DNA of 64,000 bases, taken from DOZZ01 sp963792655. Its GTDB lineage: Bacteria > Acidobacteriota > Terriglobia > Bryobacterales > Bryobacteraceae. Shown here one piece after another: positions 48,040-56,667 of this stretch. The notes below the pieces were generated by a model. It had not been told where the DNA came from. It saw only the letters and a program-made list of their open reading frames with translations, and searched no databases. Where the stretch lies: positions 62,001 through 126,000 of the forward strand of contig CAWBWU010000001.1 of assembly GCA_963792655.1 (NCBI GenBank). The letters are read 5' to 3'. Each line of letters opens with the position of its first letter. The stretch's first letter is position 1. A program made the position numbers and the translations under genes.

Positions 48040-48741
48040 GTGCGCTGTATTGCTAGCCTGTCGCTCGCTCTGCTATTCGCGGCAACCGCGGCGGCGGAAG
48101 TAGCGCCTGACACTCTGTTCGTCGATTGCCGTGACGAACACGTTTCCCGCAGAGTGCTTAGCGACGTTGCCATCTCGCAAGATGGCCGTTGGCGCGCGTA
48201 CGTCCAAGTGGATCTGCGACCCGGATGCCTACACACCTCGCGCTTGTGGGCCGGCGGTGTGGGTCGCCCTTACCGGTTGGTCTACTTCATTCCGCCAAAC
48301 CGGACCGCATACGCGAATGGCATGCGCATTCTGGGATGGGCGCCGCAATCGCAGGTGTTGCTCATGGAGACTGCGGAATGGCAGTGGGGTTCCGATGCGC
48401 CGCTAATTCAAAGAATACTTGCCATCGACGCCGAGGATGGGATGGTCTACGAGCCGCGGCTGGAGGACATGCTTTCGGAGCGCGGCGCACAGCAATGTGA
48501 TTATCACGTTGAGGATGCCGGGGTTGTCAGTGGCGAACAATTTCACATTCTGGTGCGTGCGCGATTCTTCACACAACTCGATGAAGGCGACGATGAAGCC
48601 GACCTGCCAACTGAGAAGCGCTGCGTCGCAGGTGAACAAACGTGGAGTTTTAATTTTGCTACGGGCGCAGTGCAGCAAGTGCGCCCCGCGGGCGCACTGC
48701 CGCTGTTTAAAAAATCGGTGAAGAATCCGCTGAGCCGTTAG
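48040..48741 (+). CDS. Secreted hypothetical protein
   Basis: A 233-residue protein. I use the GTG at 48040 because a signal peptide begins there (C-I-A-S-L-S-L-A-L-L-F-A-A-T-A-A-A) and it lies 4 bp past the esterase stop; the longer frame upstream overlaps the esterase. The mature part is beta-rich, with three or four Cys, W-A-G-G-V-G-R and a Q-V-L-L-M-E-T-A-E-W strand like a propeller blade. No family is recognised. The stop shares TTAG with rsmI (48738-48741). Confidence 0.55.
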   Translation: MRCIASLSLALLFAATAAAEVAPDTLFVDCRDEHVSRRVLSDVAISQDGRWRAYVQVDLRPGCLHTSRLWAGGVGRPYRLVYFIPPNRTAYANGMRILGWAPQSQVLLMETAEWQWGSDAPLIQRILAIDAEDGMVYEPRLEDMLSERGAQQCDYHVEDAGVVSGEQFHILVRARFFTQLDEGDDEADLPTEKRCVAGEQTWSFNFATGAVQQVRPAGALPLFKKSVKNPLSR

Positions 48742-49547
48742 CCCAGCAGTTTCTTGTACACGTCGCGCTTGGAGAGTCCGCGTTCTTTGGCCAGTGCCTT
48801 GATTGCTTCCATGCGGTCTTGCCCCTCCGCCATGCGTTTCTCCAGCGCCTCGGCGAGTGGTGTGTCATCAGCCACGGCCACATCTGCTTTGCCGATCAAT
48901 AACGTGATTTCACCGCGTACAGAATCGCGCGACGCAAGTTGAGCTCTGATCTCAGCCGCTGTGCCGCGAAGGAACTCTTCATAGAGTTTTGTCAGCTCGC
49001 GCGCAACCACGACTGGCCGCGTACCGAGGATTTCATCAATTTCGGAAAGCGTGTCGAGAATGCGATGCGGCGCTTCGAAGAAAACCATCGTGTCCGTCTC
49101 ATCGCGCAACGCTTCGATGGCTAAACGCCGTTTGCCGGTCTTCTCGGGAAGGAACCCGCGGAACTGAAATGCATCCGTCGCAAGCCCTGACGCAGCCAGT
49201 GCAGTGACAACTGCCGAAGGGCCCGGTAGCGGAACCACCTGAACGCCCGCATCCACCGCCTCGCGCACCAGACGATAGCCCGGATCGGAGATGAGCGGCA
49301 TGCCGGCATCGCTGACTAACGCGCCATCTTCACCGGCGCTGAGACGCGCAGCGAGTTCGGGCGCGCGCGTTGTCTCGTTGTGATCGTGATAACTCACCAC
49401 TGGGGTTTGAATCTCGTAACGGTCCAGCAGCCGTCGTGTGGTTCGCGTGTCTTCACAAGCGATCCAGCGAACCTCTTTGAGAATGCGCACCGCACGGTAA
49501 GTGATGTCTTCCAGGTTGCCGATCGGCGTAGCAACTACGTACAGCAT
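48738..49547 (-). CDS. rsmI: 16S rRNA (cytidine1402-2'-O)-methyltransferase
   Basis: A 269-residue protein that methylates the 2'-O of C1402 in 16S rRNA using SAM. The start is the ATG at 49547, beginning V-A-T-P-I-G-N-L-E-D-I-T, the family's N-terminal SAM-binding motif. It keeps A-C-E-D-T-R-T-T, Y-H-D-H-N-E, V-S-D-A-G-M-P-L-I-S-D-P-G and V-P-L-P-G-P-S-A. The C-terminal K-R-D-V-Y-K-K helix is present. The start shares one base with the stop of the YdjC gene (TGATG), at the end of the lipid-transport operon. Confidence 0.92.
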   Translation of the reverse strand: MLYVVATPIGNLEDITYRAVRILKEVRWIACEDTRTTRRLLDRYEIQTPVVSYHDHNETTRAPELAARLSAGEDGALVSDAGMPLISDPGYRLVREAVDAGVQVVPLPGPSAVVTALAASGLATDAFQFRGFLPEKTGKRRLAIEALRDETDTMVFFEAPHRILDTLSEIDEILGTRPVVVARELTKLYEEFLRGTAAEIRAQLASRDSVRGEITLLIGKADVAVADDTPLAEALEKRMAEGQDRMEAIKALAKERGLSKRDVYKKLLG

Positions 49548-50347
49548 CACGCGTAAGCCGAGAGTTGAATCCCGCGCTGCTTGATGATCTGCATTGCTTC
49601 GGGCGACGTCAGGGCGCGCAGTTCCACTTCGCGTGTTGCTTTGAGCCGTGTCGCAGCATTGGCCAACTCGGTCCGGTAATAACCCGGGTGGCACATCAGC
49701 TCGGTCGAGCCTTCCGGCAATTGCTGCAGCAACTCCAGCAATTGCGGAGTATCCATGTGGCCGGTCAGTTGAAAGCCCGCAAAGTAGTCTGTCGAACGCA
49801 GACCGGCGCCCGCCAGCACGCGATGGAAGTAGCGGCGCTGCGGCTGCATTGCGAAGTTTGCCAGACGTGTCGCGAGCGGCACGGCCGCATTCGGATTCAC
49901 AAAGTCGAAAGGCCTCCGCACCCAGCGCGCGCCGAATTCGCGAGCCACGCGAACCACCGCGCTCAATACAGGCCAGACAATATGCGTGTGCTTGTGGGTA
50001 TCCAGATGCGTCGGCACAATTCCGGCGTTGGTAATCTTCACCATCTGCGCGCGGAACTCGTCATAGACCGGAATGCGTTTGCGCGCGAGGGCCAGCAACA
50101 GATCGGGTGCGGAGACCGGCAACGCACGCGATGGCTCCAATACGGAGTTGCCGCCTATCAGAGTCAGGTGACATCCCACATCGAGCGTTCGATTCGCGCG
50201 TGCGATCTCTGCCGCGTGTTCGAATGCCGCACCGTTCGCCATCATGGTGGTAGCGGTCAGTATGCCGTTGCGATGCGCTTCGAGAATGCCATCGTTCACA
50301 TCCGGCGTGAAGCCGAAATCGTCGGCGTTGACGATCAACCGGATCAA
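49547..50347 (-). CDS. YdjC/ChbG/HpnK-family carbohydrate deacetylase-like protein
   Basis: A 266-residue protein whose N-terminus I-V-N-A-D-D-F-G-F has the YdjC-family Asp pair. The metal-site T-H-L-D-T-H-K-H lies at about 115 and the C-terminal M-C-H-P-G-Y strand is present. Relatives deacetylate chito-oligosaccharides (ChbG), and the HpnK subgroup belongs to hopanoid clusters. No hopanoid genes are seen here. It starts four bases inside the MCE gene stop and overlaps rsmI, so the Mla-like system, this protein and RsmI share an operon. The substrate is unknown. Confidence 0.8.
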   Translation of the reverse strand: MIRLIVNADDFGFTPDVNDGILEAHRNGILTATTMMANGAAFEHAAEIARANRTLDVGCHLTLIGGNSVLEPSRALPVSAPDLLLALARKRIPVYDEFRAQMVKITNAGIVPTHLDTHKHTHIVWPVLSAVVRVAREFGARWVRRPFDFVNPNAAVPLATRLANFAMQPQRRYFHRVLAGAGLRSTDYFAGFQLTGHMDTPQLLELLQQLPEGSTELMCHPGYYRTELANAATRLKATREVELRALTSPEAMQIIKQRGIQLSAYA

Positions 50348-51417
50348 AACAGCGCCAGTTTGATCCGCAGAAACTTCTTCGGATTTGAGTGCATGTCTTT
50401 CACCAGCAGGTTCAATTCGCGCGAAGCGCCATTCAGCGAATCGAACAGCTGTGAATTCACCATCAACTGACCGATGGTGCCCTGGCCCGCGTTCAGCCGG
50501 TCGACAGTAGTGTTGAGCTTCGCCATTACTAAGTTCACCTGACGATACAGTTCCTCGTCCTTCAGCAGTTTGCCCGCAGTGCCCTTGCCCGCATTCAGGC
50601 CATCGAGCAACTTGCGCGCCTCGGCGATCGACTGGCGAGCTTCGTCGTAAACCGCAGTGTCGTTCAGCAGCTTGCCCGCGGTGCCTTTGCCTTGCTGCAC
50701 CTGCGCCAGCATGTCGTCCAGCCGCTGAATCGGGCGCCGCACTTCGTTGTAGAGCGTGTCATCGTAGATCAGCTTGCTGATGGTGCCTTTGCTGTTCTTC
50801 ACGTCGCTGACCAGTGTTTGCACCTGGGCGGCGGTCGCGTTGACGCGGGTGTAAAGTTCGTCGTCTTTGATCAGCTTACCGATGTTGCCTTTGCCGTTTT
50901 CGACTTCGGCCAGGATGTTATCCGCACGTCCTAAGATGTTCTGGAATTGCGACAGGATGGTCGCGCTCTGAGCCATCAACTGCGGAATATCCTGGGCCTG
51001 CAAGCTGCGCACTTCACCGTTGTCGGCTACCGGACGCGGGCTCTGGCCTTTGCTGATGTTGATGTACTTATCACCCAGCAAGTTCGACGCGCTGATCGCA
51101 GCAATCGAATCTTCCGGCATCTGGTTGTGAAACTTCTCTTTCACCGACATCTGGATTTCAACCACGCGCTGCCGGTTCTTCTCGCCCGAGAGCCGCACAT
51201 GCTTCACGGTTCCGACCAGAATGCCGTTCAAGCGCACCGGGGCACTTTCCGTCATGCCCGCGGAATCTTCCATGTAAGTGCGGACGCTGTAGTAGCGCTC
51301 AAAGAAGTTGGTGTTGCCGGTGAGAAGAAAGATCAGGACCGCCGTGATGAGCAGCGCCGCAATCGAGAGCAGCCCTACGCGCAGCTGCGCCCATTTTACT
51401 TTTTGAGGTGTTGCCAT
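50344..51417 (-). CDS. MCE/MlaD-family lipid-transport protein with five 34-residue repeats
   Basis: A 357-residue protein: an N-terminal membrane helix (about 14-33), the MCE domain at about 41-125 (V-R-L-N-G-I-L-V-G-T-V and L-L-G-D-K-Y-I-N-I), then a long helical region. There a motif G-K-G-T-x-G-K-L-hydrophobic recurs five times, beginning at residues 175, 209, 243, 277 and 311, exactly 34 apart. MCE proteins form hexameric rings or tubes that pass phospholipid between membranes. The permease and ATPase genes lie just upstream in the same operon (the ATPase stop is adjacent), and it overlaps the YdjC gene. Confidence 0.87.
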   Translation of the reverse strand: MATPQKVKWAQLRVGLLSIAALLITAVLIFLLTGNTNFFERYYSVRTYMEDSAGMTESAPVRLNGILVGTVKHVRLSGEKNRQRVVEIQMSVKEKFHNQMPEDSIAAISASNLLGDKYINISKGQSPRPVADNGEVRSLQAQDIPQLMAQSATILSQFQNILGRADNILAEVENGKGNIGKLIKDDELYTRVNATAAQVQTLVSDVKNSKGTISKLIYDDTLYNEVRRPIQRLDDMLAQVQQGKGTAGKLLNDTAVYDEARQSIAEARKLLDGLNAGKGTAGKLLKDEELYRQVNLVMAKLNTTVDRLNAGQGTIGQLMVNSQLFDSLNGASRELNLLVKDMHSNPKKFLRIKLALF

Positions 51418-52254
51418 CTAGTCCACGGGCCTCACAAACTTGGCGATGTATTCGTCTTTCGAGGCTTCGAGATCCTGCTGGGAACCTTCAAAGATCAGCC
51501 GGCCTTCTTTCAACACCATGAAGACCGTCTTCTTCTCCGCAGACTGATGCCCGGGCACCAACTCACCATTGTCCGGATTGTAGCGGAAATTCGCCACCAG
51601 GTTGCCGTCCTGGTAGCGGTGAGTGACCACAATCGCCGTCGTATTGTCCAGGTCGCGCTCTTTCACAATCAGCGCCATGATGGTGTGCGCGGTGATCGGG
51701 TCGAGCCCGGCTGTCGGCGAATCGTACAGCAGCAGCGGCGGCCGCGTGACAAAGGCGCGTGCGATGGCGACACGGCGGCGCATACCGCCCGATAGCTCAC
51801 TCGGAAACTGCGTCATGGTGCGCTCGAGTTCCACGAAGCGCAGCGCTTCGCGGACTTGACCGATCGCTTTGTCCAAATCGACTTTCGCCTTTTGGCTGTG
51901 ATCGGCGGGGTCACGGTACTGATTCAGCAGCGGGTATGCGACGTTGCGCTGTACGGTCATCGAATCGAACAACGCGCTCTCCTGAAACAGCATGCCCATC
52001 TTGCTGCGCACCGCGAACAGCTCCCGCTCGCGCAAGTTCGAGATGACCTTGCCTTCAAACTTCACGTCCCCCTGATCGGGACAGTTGAGCGCCATCGCGG
52101 TTTTTAAAAGCACCGTCTTGCCCGCGCCGGCAGCACCTAACACTATGCGGGTCTCGCCTTCCATGACGCGGAACGACACGTCGTTCAGCCCGACAACGTC
52201 TCCAAAGCGCACGGTGACATGCTCAAACTCCAAGATCGGCTGCGCCTCGGCCAT
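51418..52254 (-). CDS. MlaF-like ABC transporter ATP-binding protein
   Basis: A 278-residue ATPase: Walker A G-A-A-G-A-G-K-T near 37, a Q-loop, signature L-S-G-G-M-R-R-R near 151, and Walker B L-L-L-Y-D-S-P-T-A-G-L-D, where Ser replaces the usual Glu at the D-E position in the next strand. Its overall length and the M-R-R-R signature fit the MlaF/Ttg2A group, which powers lipid movement with MlaE. The C-terminal 40 residues are an added helix set. The gene lies 4 bp after the permease and directly before the MCE gene. Confidence 0.85.
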   Translation of the reverse strand: MAEAQPILEFEHVTVRFGDVVGLNDVSFRVMEGETRIVLGAAGAGKTVLLKTAMALNCPDQGDVKFEGKVISNLRERELFAVRSKMGMLFQESALFDSMTVQRNVAYPLLNQYRDPADHSQKAKVDLDKAIGQVREALRFVELERTMTQFPSELSGGMRRRVAIARAFVTRPPLLLYDSPTAGLDPITAHTIMALIVKERDLDNTTAIVVTHRYQDGNLVANFRYNPDNGELVPGHQSAEKKTVFMVLKEGRLIFEGSQQDLEASKDEYIAKFVRPVD

Positions 52255-52258
52255 AGGT

Positions 52259-53017
52259 TCAGGTAGCGAAGACGAAGATCTTTGTGATGAAGAACGTCAG
52301 CACGAACACCAGTACCGACGCCGTAACCACCGCCTGGGTGGTTGCGCGGCCGACGCCCTGCGTGCCGCCCGTGGTGCGTAGTCCGTAGTAGCAGCCCACC
52401 AGCGAAACGACGAATGAGAAGAAGAACGGCTTCAGCAGCCCCTGCGCTACGTCACTCCAGCCAAGAGCCTGCCACGACGATGTCCAGTAAGCGCCGGGAG
52501 TCAGCTTGTAGATGAAGTAGCCGATGATGAAGCCGCCCACCATGCCGACAAAGTCCGAGATGACGGTCAGACAAGGCAGCATGATTGCCGTGGCAACCAT
52601 CCGCGGCGTGACCAGTTTCTTGATCGGGTCGGTGCCGAGCGCGCGCATGGCGTCGATCTGCTCGGTTACTTTCATCGAGCCGAGTTCGCTCGCGATGCCG
52701 GAAGAGTTGCGTCCTGCCACCAGCAGCGCCGTGAGCACCGGACCAAGTTCGCGCACCAGAATGATCGAGACCACCTGGCCCGTTCGCCCGGTCTGCCCGT
52801 ACTGACCAAGCGCGCGGCCCATCTGAAGCGCCATAACCATACCGCTGAAGAGACCAGTCAGCACGGTGATGGGAAGGCTGCCGACACCGATCACGTCCAT
52901 TTGAATCAGAATGTCGGAGGAGTAAAGGGGTTTGCGGCCGATGTTCGCGATCGACTGACCCGCCAACATCATGAAGTCCTGCGTGGCTTGGGCCGGTCCC
53001 TTCAGTGTGTCAAGCAA
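52259..53017 (-). CDS. MlaE-like ABC transporter permease
   Basis: A 252-residue permease with five to six helices and the MlaE motifs: Q-M-D-V-I-G-V-G-S-L-P near 39, L-V-R-E-L-G-P-V-L-T near 88, S-S-G-I-A-S-E-L-G-S-M-K-V-T-E-Q-I and an R-T-T-G-G-T-Q-G-V-G-R-A-T loop. The start is the ATG at 53017. It is the first gene of the operon and forms the transmembrane dimer over which MlaF works. No MlaA-like outer-membrane lipoprotein or MlaC is present, a reduced set also seen in other non-proteobacteria. Confidence 0.88.
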   Translation of the reverse strand: MLDTLKGPAQATQDFMMLAGQSIANIGRKPLYSSDILIQMDVIGVGSLPITVLTGLFSGMVMALQMGRALGQYGQTGRTGQVVSIILVRELGPVLTALLVAGRNSSGIASELGSMKVTEQIDAMRALGTDPIKKLVTPRMVATAIMLPCLTVISDFVGMVGGFIIGYFIYKLTPGAYWTSSWQALGWSDVAQGLLKPFFFSFVVSLVGCYYGLRTTGGTQGVGRATTQAVVTASVLVFVLTFFITKIFVFAT

Positions 53018-53133
53018 GCAGGCGGTGCCCTCGGAGTTCCGATCCTAACATATGGACTTTTCGATGCAGTTGAAACAATGGAAGATACAGAACGGTGCGC
53101 AATCTTCGTATGCAAGTCCGATACTGAAGAGGC

Positions 53134-54081
53134 ATGAAAGGTCTTACCGATATCCCCGGCGTGCGCGTGGGCCACGCCAGCAACTTCGAGGCAGTGACCG
53201 GTTGTACTGCGATCCTCTTTGATCAGCCCGCGGCGGGCGGTGTGGACATTCGCGGGTTTGCTACGGGCAGTGAGGAGTTGGACGTACTTACTCCGTATCA
53301 CATCACCAGCGGTGCGAACGGTGTTGTGTTATCGGGGGGCAGCGCGTTCGGCCTGGAAGCCGCGTCAGGAGTGCGTCACTATCTCGAAAAGCGCGGCGTC
53401 GGGTTCGACACCGGAGTTGCCCGGGTTCCGATCGTGCCTGCGGCGATTCTGTTCGACTTGAGCATTGGCAGCGCAACCGTGCGGCCCGGTCGTGAAATGG
53501 GCGCGGCAGCCGCAGCGGCGGCGCGAACCGAACCGGTACTCGAAGGCAGCATCGGCGCAGGAACGGGCTGCACCGTCGGAAAGCTATTCGGTATGGCGCG
53601 CGCGACGAAGAGCGGTGTCGGCAGTTACACGGTTGCCCTGAACGGCGGCACGCTCGTGTCGGCTCTGGTCGCAGTGAACGCATTGGGCGATGTGCGCGAT
53701 CCCTCAACCGGAAAGATCGTCGCGGGTTCGCGCAAGGGTCCAGCGTCACGCGAATTCGCTGATTCGGAATCCGCACTGCGCAGCGGCAGCGAAGCGTCCG
53801 TGCCAGGTGGTCACAATACGACGCTCGCGGTTGTCGTAACGAACGCAAAGTTGACCAAGACAGGCGCGCATCAACTGGCGGCCATGGGTAGCCTGGGAGT
53901 CGCGCGCACCATTTACCCCGTCAACACCACGGTCGACGGCGACATCACTTTTGCGTTTTCGTGTGGAGAGCAGACAGCCGATCTGAACTCGCTGGGCAGC
54001 GCCGCAGCGGAAGCTGTCGCGCAGTCCATCCTGCGCGCCGTTCGCGCCGCCAAAGGGATGGGCGGCGTCCCGGCGATCTGA
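53134..54081 (+). CDS. P1/S58-family self-processing aminopeptidase
   Basis: A 315-residue protein of the DmpA/BapA fold (N-terminal nucleophile-like). It opens with L-T-D-I-P-G-V-R-V-G-H, then L-S-G-G-S-A-F-G-L and a P-G-G-H-N-T-T-L-A-V-V-V-T-N-A segment. There the bond before the nucleophile is expected to be cleaved to make two chains. The exact cleavage residue is inferred from the family (Ser or Thr). No signal peptide is seen. Relatives remove N-terminal residues from short peptides, amides and beta-peptides. It is a single gene. Confidence 0.8.
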   Translation: MKGLTDIPGVRVGHASNFEAVTGCTAILFDQPAAGGVDIRGFATGSEELDVLTPYHITSGANGVVLSGGSAFGLEAASGVRHYLEKRGVGFDTGVARVPIVPAAILFDLSIGSATVRPGREMGAAAAAAARTEPVLEGSIGAGTGCTVGKLFGMARATKSGVGSYTVALNGGTLVSALVAVNALGDVRDPSTGKIVAGSRKGPASREFADSESALRSGSEASVPGGHNTTLAVVVTNAKLTKTGAHQLAAMGSLGVARTIYPVNTTVDGDITFAFSCGEQTADLNSLGSAAAEAVAQSILRAVRAAKGMGGVPAI

Positions 54082-54086
54082 TCGCG

Positions 54087-54102
54087 AGCCCTGGTTAGGG
54101 CT
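54087..54102. terminator. Short hairpin between convergent genes
   Basis: AGCCCT (54087-54092) and AGGGCT (54097-54102) make a perfect six-pair stem with a GGTT loop. On the plus strand only TTG follows. It includes the stop of the convergent lipoprotein gene. It may be a weak terminator for the peptidase transcript. Confidence 0.3.
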
Positions 54103-54391
54103 TTGCCGCGGCTGCTGCTGCAGGCGGCTTCGCGTATCCAGGAGTCCCGGCGTTCTTGGTGCGCGGTTCCGGTGCAGTGGATTTGCCGCCGGTCGCCACT
54201 TCCGTACCGGGTGCGTCGTTACGTGCTCCCGTCGCCTGATCCGGCCGCGGAGCATTCGGATCCGGAGGCGGGGGATAACCCGAGTCCGATACGCCGGTCT
54301 GCCGGTTGACATCCGCGCCACGAGTGCTGGTATTGCACCCGATGCATACGCAAAGTAAGCCTAAGGTGAGGGTGATCCTGGTGAACATCAT
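54095..54391 (-). CDS. Small Pro-rich lipoprotein
   Basis: About 98 residues starting at the ATG at 54391 (or 54388). A lipoprotein signal ends in L-L-C-V-C-I-G-C. The mature part is Pro-, Ala- and Thr-rich with no fold expected (P-P-P-P-D-P-N-A-P and A-A-A-A-A near the end), so it is probably an unfolded envelope-exposed chain. The frame runs open far upstream into holB, but that part is not expected to be used. No family is recognised. It lies 35 bp downstream of holB. Confidence 0.55.
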   Translation of the reverse strand: MMFTRITLTLGLLCVCIGCNTSTRGADVNRQTGVSDSGYPPPPDPNAPRPDQATGARNDAPGTEVATGGKSTAPEPRTKNAGTPGYAKPPAAAAAAKP

Positions 54392-54426
54392 GCGCGCCAA
54401 ACGTTCAGTGTACCCGAGGCGGGTAC

Positions 54427-55446
54427 TCAGCGCCGCTGCAGGATCAATGCGTCGAGTGCGATGACTTTCTGAATGTTGCGCCGCACGAACATCTGCATTT
54501 CGTCCACCTGCTTCACCATGCCGGCGATCCATTCCAAAGTGATGCGGCCGGCGAGCACGTTCAAGTCTTTGCGCAAATCCAGGTTGCGGATTTCGCCGCC
54601 GCCCGCACGCAGCAGCAGCAGGTCTCGCAAGAGTTCGTAGAGCAGCCGCAAGTAGATTTCGAGCTTCTCGTTTTTGCTGCGCGAGATCGTTTCGGAGTAC
54701 GGCAGCCACGCCGCGAACGGACTCGCCCCGGAAGCCACCTGCAGCAGCACCAGCATGGCCTGGCGGCGCTTCTCAAAAGTCGCCAGATCCAAAGTTGTGG
54801 CGAGACCGGGGCTACCCGCGGAAAGCGCCATGCGGCGTTCGGCATCTGTGAGGCTGCGCTTTTTCGCGAACGCGCGCATATCGTCGTTCGTCAAGGGCGA
54901 GAAGTTCAGAATCACTGAACGCGAGCGGATCGTGGGCAGCAGGTCATAAGCATTCTGCGCCGTTGCAATCAGAATCAAATGCGCGGGCGGTTCTTCCAGA
55001 ATTTTCAAAAGCGAGTTCGCCGCCTGTTCATTCGCTCGGTCGATCTGGTCGATCAAAAAGATGCGCCACTTGCCCTTATGCGGCTGAAACGCGGCCTGGT
55101 CTTTCAACGCGCGCATCTGCTGAATCGTGATCTGCCGCAACGGCCCGTCCGGCGCGAACGTGACGAAGTCCGCATGCGAGGCAAATTGCAGCGGTGCATC
55201 ATTGCGCTTTTCTGCGGTCCATTTCTCGCGCGCGGAGATCTCCTCCTGGCGCTCCGGGATGCTTAGATCATCGAGCTCGATGCGCTCAGCATGGCCGAGC
55301 AGTGCGGCGGCGAGCCTGCGCGCGAGCGTCGCTTTGCCAACGCCTTCAGGACCGGCGAACAGTAATGTCTGCGGAATGCGCTCGAGCGCAATCATCTGCT
55401 CGAGCGTCCGCACCACGTGACGGTTTCCGAGAAAGTCTTCAAACAC
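54427..55446 (-). CDS. holB: DNA polymerase III subunit delta'
   Basis: A 339-residue clamp-loader subunit of the AAA+ type: an N-terminal Walker A-like G-P-E-G-V-G-K near 32, the hinge I-D-Q-I-D-R-A-N-E-Q-A-A-N-S-L-L-K-I-L-E-E-P-P region near 142, and the sensor S-R-S motif in T-I-R-S-R-S. The delta'-type Cys zinc cluster is absent, as in other lineages. The C-terminal collar helices follow. The start overlaps the tmk stop by eight bases, the usual tmk-holB order. It loads the sliding clamp with the other clamp-loader subunits. Confidence 0.88.
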   Translation of the reverse strand: MFEDFLGNRHVVRTLEQMIALERIPQTLLFAGPEGVGKATLARRLAAALLGHAERIELDDLSIPERQEEISAREKWTAEKRNDAPLQFASHADFVTFAPDGPLRQITIQQMRALKDQAAFQPHKGKWRIFLIDQIDRANEQAANSLLKILEEPPAHLILIATAQNAYDLLPTIRSRSVILNFSPLTNDDMRAFAKKRSLTDAERRMALSAGSPGLATTLDLATFEKRRQAMLVLLQVASGASPFAAWLPYSETISRSKNEKLEIYLRLLYELLRDLLLLRAGGGEIRNLDLRKDLNVLAGRITLEWIAGMVKQVDEMQMFVRRNIQKVIALDALILQRR

Positions 55447-56125
55447 GCCCGGCCAGCGCCTCCTTCACGCGCGCATGCACGACACCGATCGGCGCATTGC
55501 CATCGATCCACACGAAACGCCCGGGCTCTTCGGAAGCGAGCGCCTGATAAGCATCGCGCACACGTTCGTGAAACGCGTTGCTCTCGTCATCGAGCCGCGT
55601 TTCATTGGTCTGCGTACGCTGATTGCGACGGCGCGCGCGCTCCAGACTCACCTCCAGCGGAATATCGATCACCACGGTAACGTCCGGCTTGAGGCCTTCG
55701 CAGGCGACACGATCCAGCGCTTCGATGATCTCGCGCGGAAGGCCGCGTCCAGCGCCTTGATACGCACGCGTCGAATCGGTGAAGCGATCGCACAGCACGA
55801 TCGCGCCAGCATTCAGCGCGGGCCGGATGCACTCCGTCACATTCTGCGCGCGGCTTGCGAAGTAGAGCAGCAACTCGGCGGGCGCGGCGAGGGCGGCGTT
55901 GGCTGAGTCAAGCAGCACGCCACGAATCTTGCGGCCGATATCGGTGCCGCCCGGCTCTACGGTTTCCACGACGTTGTCGCCACGCTGCCGCAGCGAATCG
56001 CGCAACAAGCGTAACTGCGTAGTCTTCCCGCAGCCGTCAACTCCTTCGAAAGTGATGAATTTTCCCGGCAGACTTTCATTGTAGGTACTGACGCCGTGTT
56101 TGCCGAATTGCCGAATCCGGGCCAA
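55439..56125 (-). CDS. tmk: Thymidylate kinase
   Basis: Phosphorylates dTMP to dTDP. The core keeps the P-loop F-E-G-V-D-G-C-G-K-T-T, the E-P-G-G-T-D-I-G-R-K-I-R loop, and C-D-R-F-T-D-S-T-R-A-Y-Q-G. The frame extends to a TTG at 56125, giving 228 residues, but the first 20 are unlike other kinases. A start near 56082 is more natural: the minus strand reads ATGAAAGTCTGCC, and one more A would give M-K-S-L-P-G-K-F-I in frame. I therefore doubt the N-terminus. It overlaps holB by eight bases. Cys replaces the common Ser or Thr beside the P-loop. Confidence 0.88.
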   Translation of the reverse strand: MARIRQFGKHGVSTYNESLPGKFITFEGVDGCGKTTQLRLLRDSLRQRGDNVVETVEPGGTDIGRKIRGVLLDSANAALAAPAELLLYFASRAQNVTECIRPALNAGAIVLCDRFTDSTRAYQGAGRGLPREIIEALDRVACEGLKPDVTVVIDIPLEVSLERARRRNQRTQTNETRLDDESNAFHERVRDAYQALASEEPGRFVWIDGNAPIGVVHARVKEALAGRV

Positions 56126-56131
56126 TGCGCT
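56110..56131. repeat. 22-bp sequence repeated at 59148-59169
   Basis: These 22 bases match 59148-59169 with one difference (T at 56116, C at 59154). This copy lies between the probable tmk start and the gene at 56173. CCGGGC (56117-56122) can also pair with GCCCGG (56139-56144). Confidence 0.6.
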
Positions 56132-56172
56132 GCCTATCGCCCGGCGCGCGCAGTTGTTATTCTAAAAACGCC

Positions 56173-56667
56173 GTGGACCTTAACCTCGATACTCTGAAGC
56201 AAGAAATTCTGGGTCACCTGGAGCACTCCGAGTTCGCGGTCTTCCGCACCGAGTCCGGCTCGATGGATAATCTCCCCACCGTGCTGTGGGACGTGGAGCG
56301 CTATCCCGACTACCAGATGTTCCTGGAGACAGCGCGAAAGTCAGGCGCGAACATGATTCTGTTCGCCTCGCGTGAATTCACAGAAGCCGAACTGGACGAA
56401 CTGCCCGCGCAGCTCGAAGACCTGGACCTGCCGCGCGAAGAGCGCCGTGAGTTTGAGCGCCAGATCAAAAACTTCCGGGTGCATCAAGGCGCCACGTGCG
56501 AAATTGAGATCGCGTTTCAGCACCAGAGCTTTCTGTATCTCTACTCCGCGCAGCCCGACTGGTATGAAGAGTTCCAGGACCTCAGCGATGAAGTAGCGAT
56601 CCAACTTCCCATCTCCGAGAGCGGCGAAGAGGATCCGGGCATGGGCGGCTTCTACTCGAACAATTGA
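56173..56667 (+). CDS. Hypothetical acidic protein
   Basis: A 164-residue acidic soluble protein starting at a GTG at 56173; the upstream open frame lies in the tmk promoter region. The sequence has a helical N-terminus (L-D-T-L-K-Q-E-I-L), a central W-D-V-E-R-Y-P-D-Y and a Glu/Asp-rich helix (E-L-P-A-Q-L-E-D-L-D-L-P). No motif or family is recognised, and no signal peptide is present. It is translationally coupled to recJ: its TGA stop overlaps a TTG start at 56664. A role beside RecJ is inference. Confidence 0.6.
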   Translation: MDLNLDTLKQEILGHLEHSEFAVFRTESGSMDNLPTVLWDVERYPDYQMFLETARKSGANMILFASREFTEAELDELPAQLEDLDLPREERREFERQIKNFRVHQGATCEIEIAFQHQSFLYLYSAQPDWYEEFQDLSDEVAIQLPISESGEEDPGMGGFYSNN

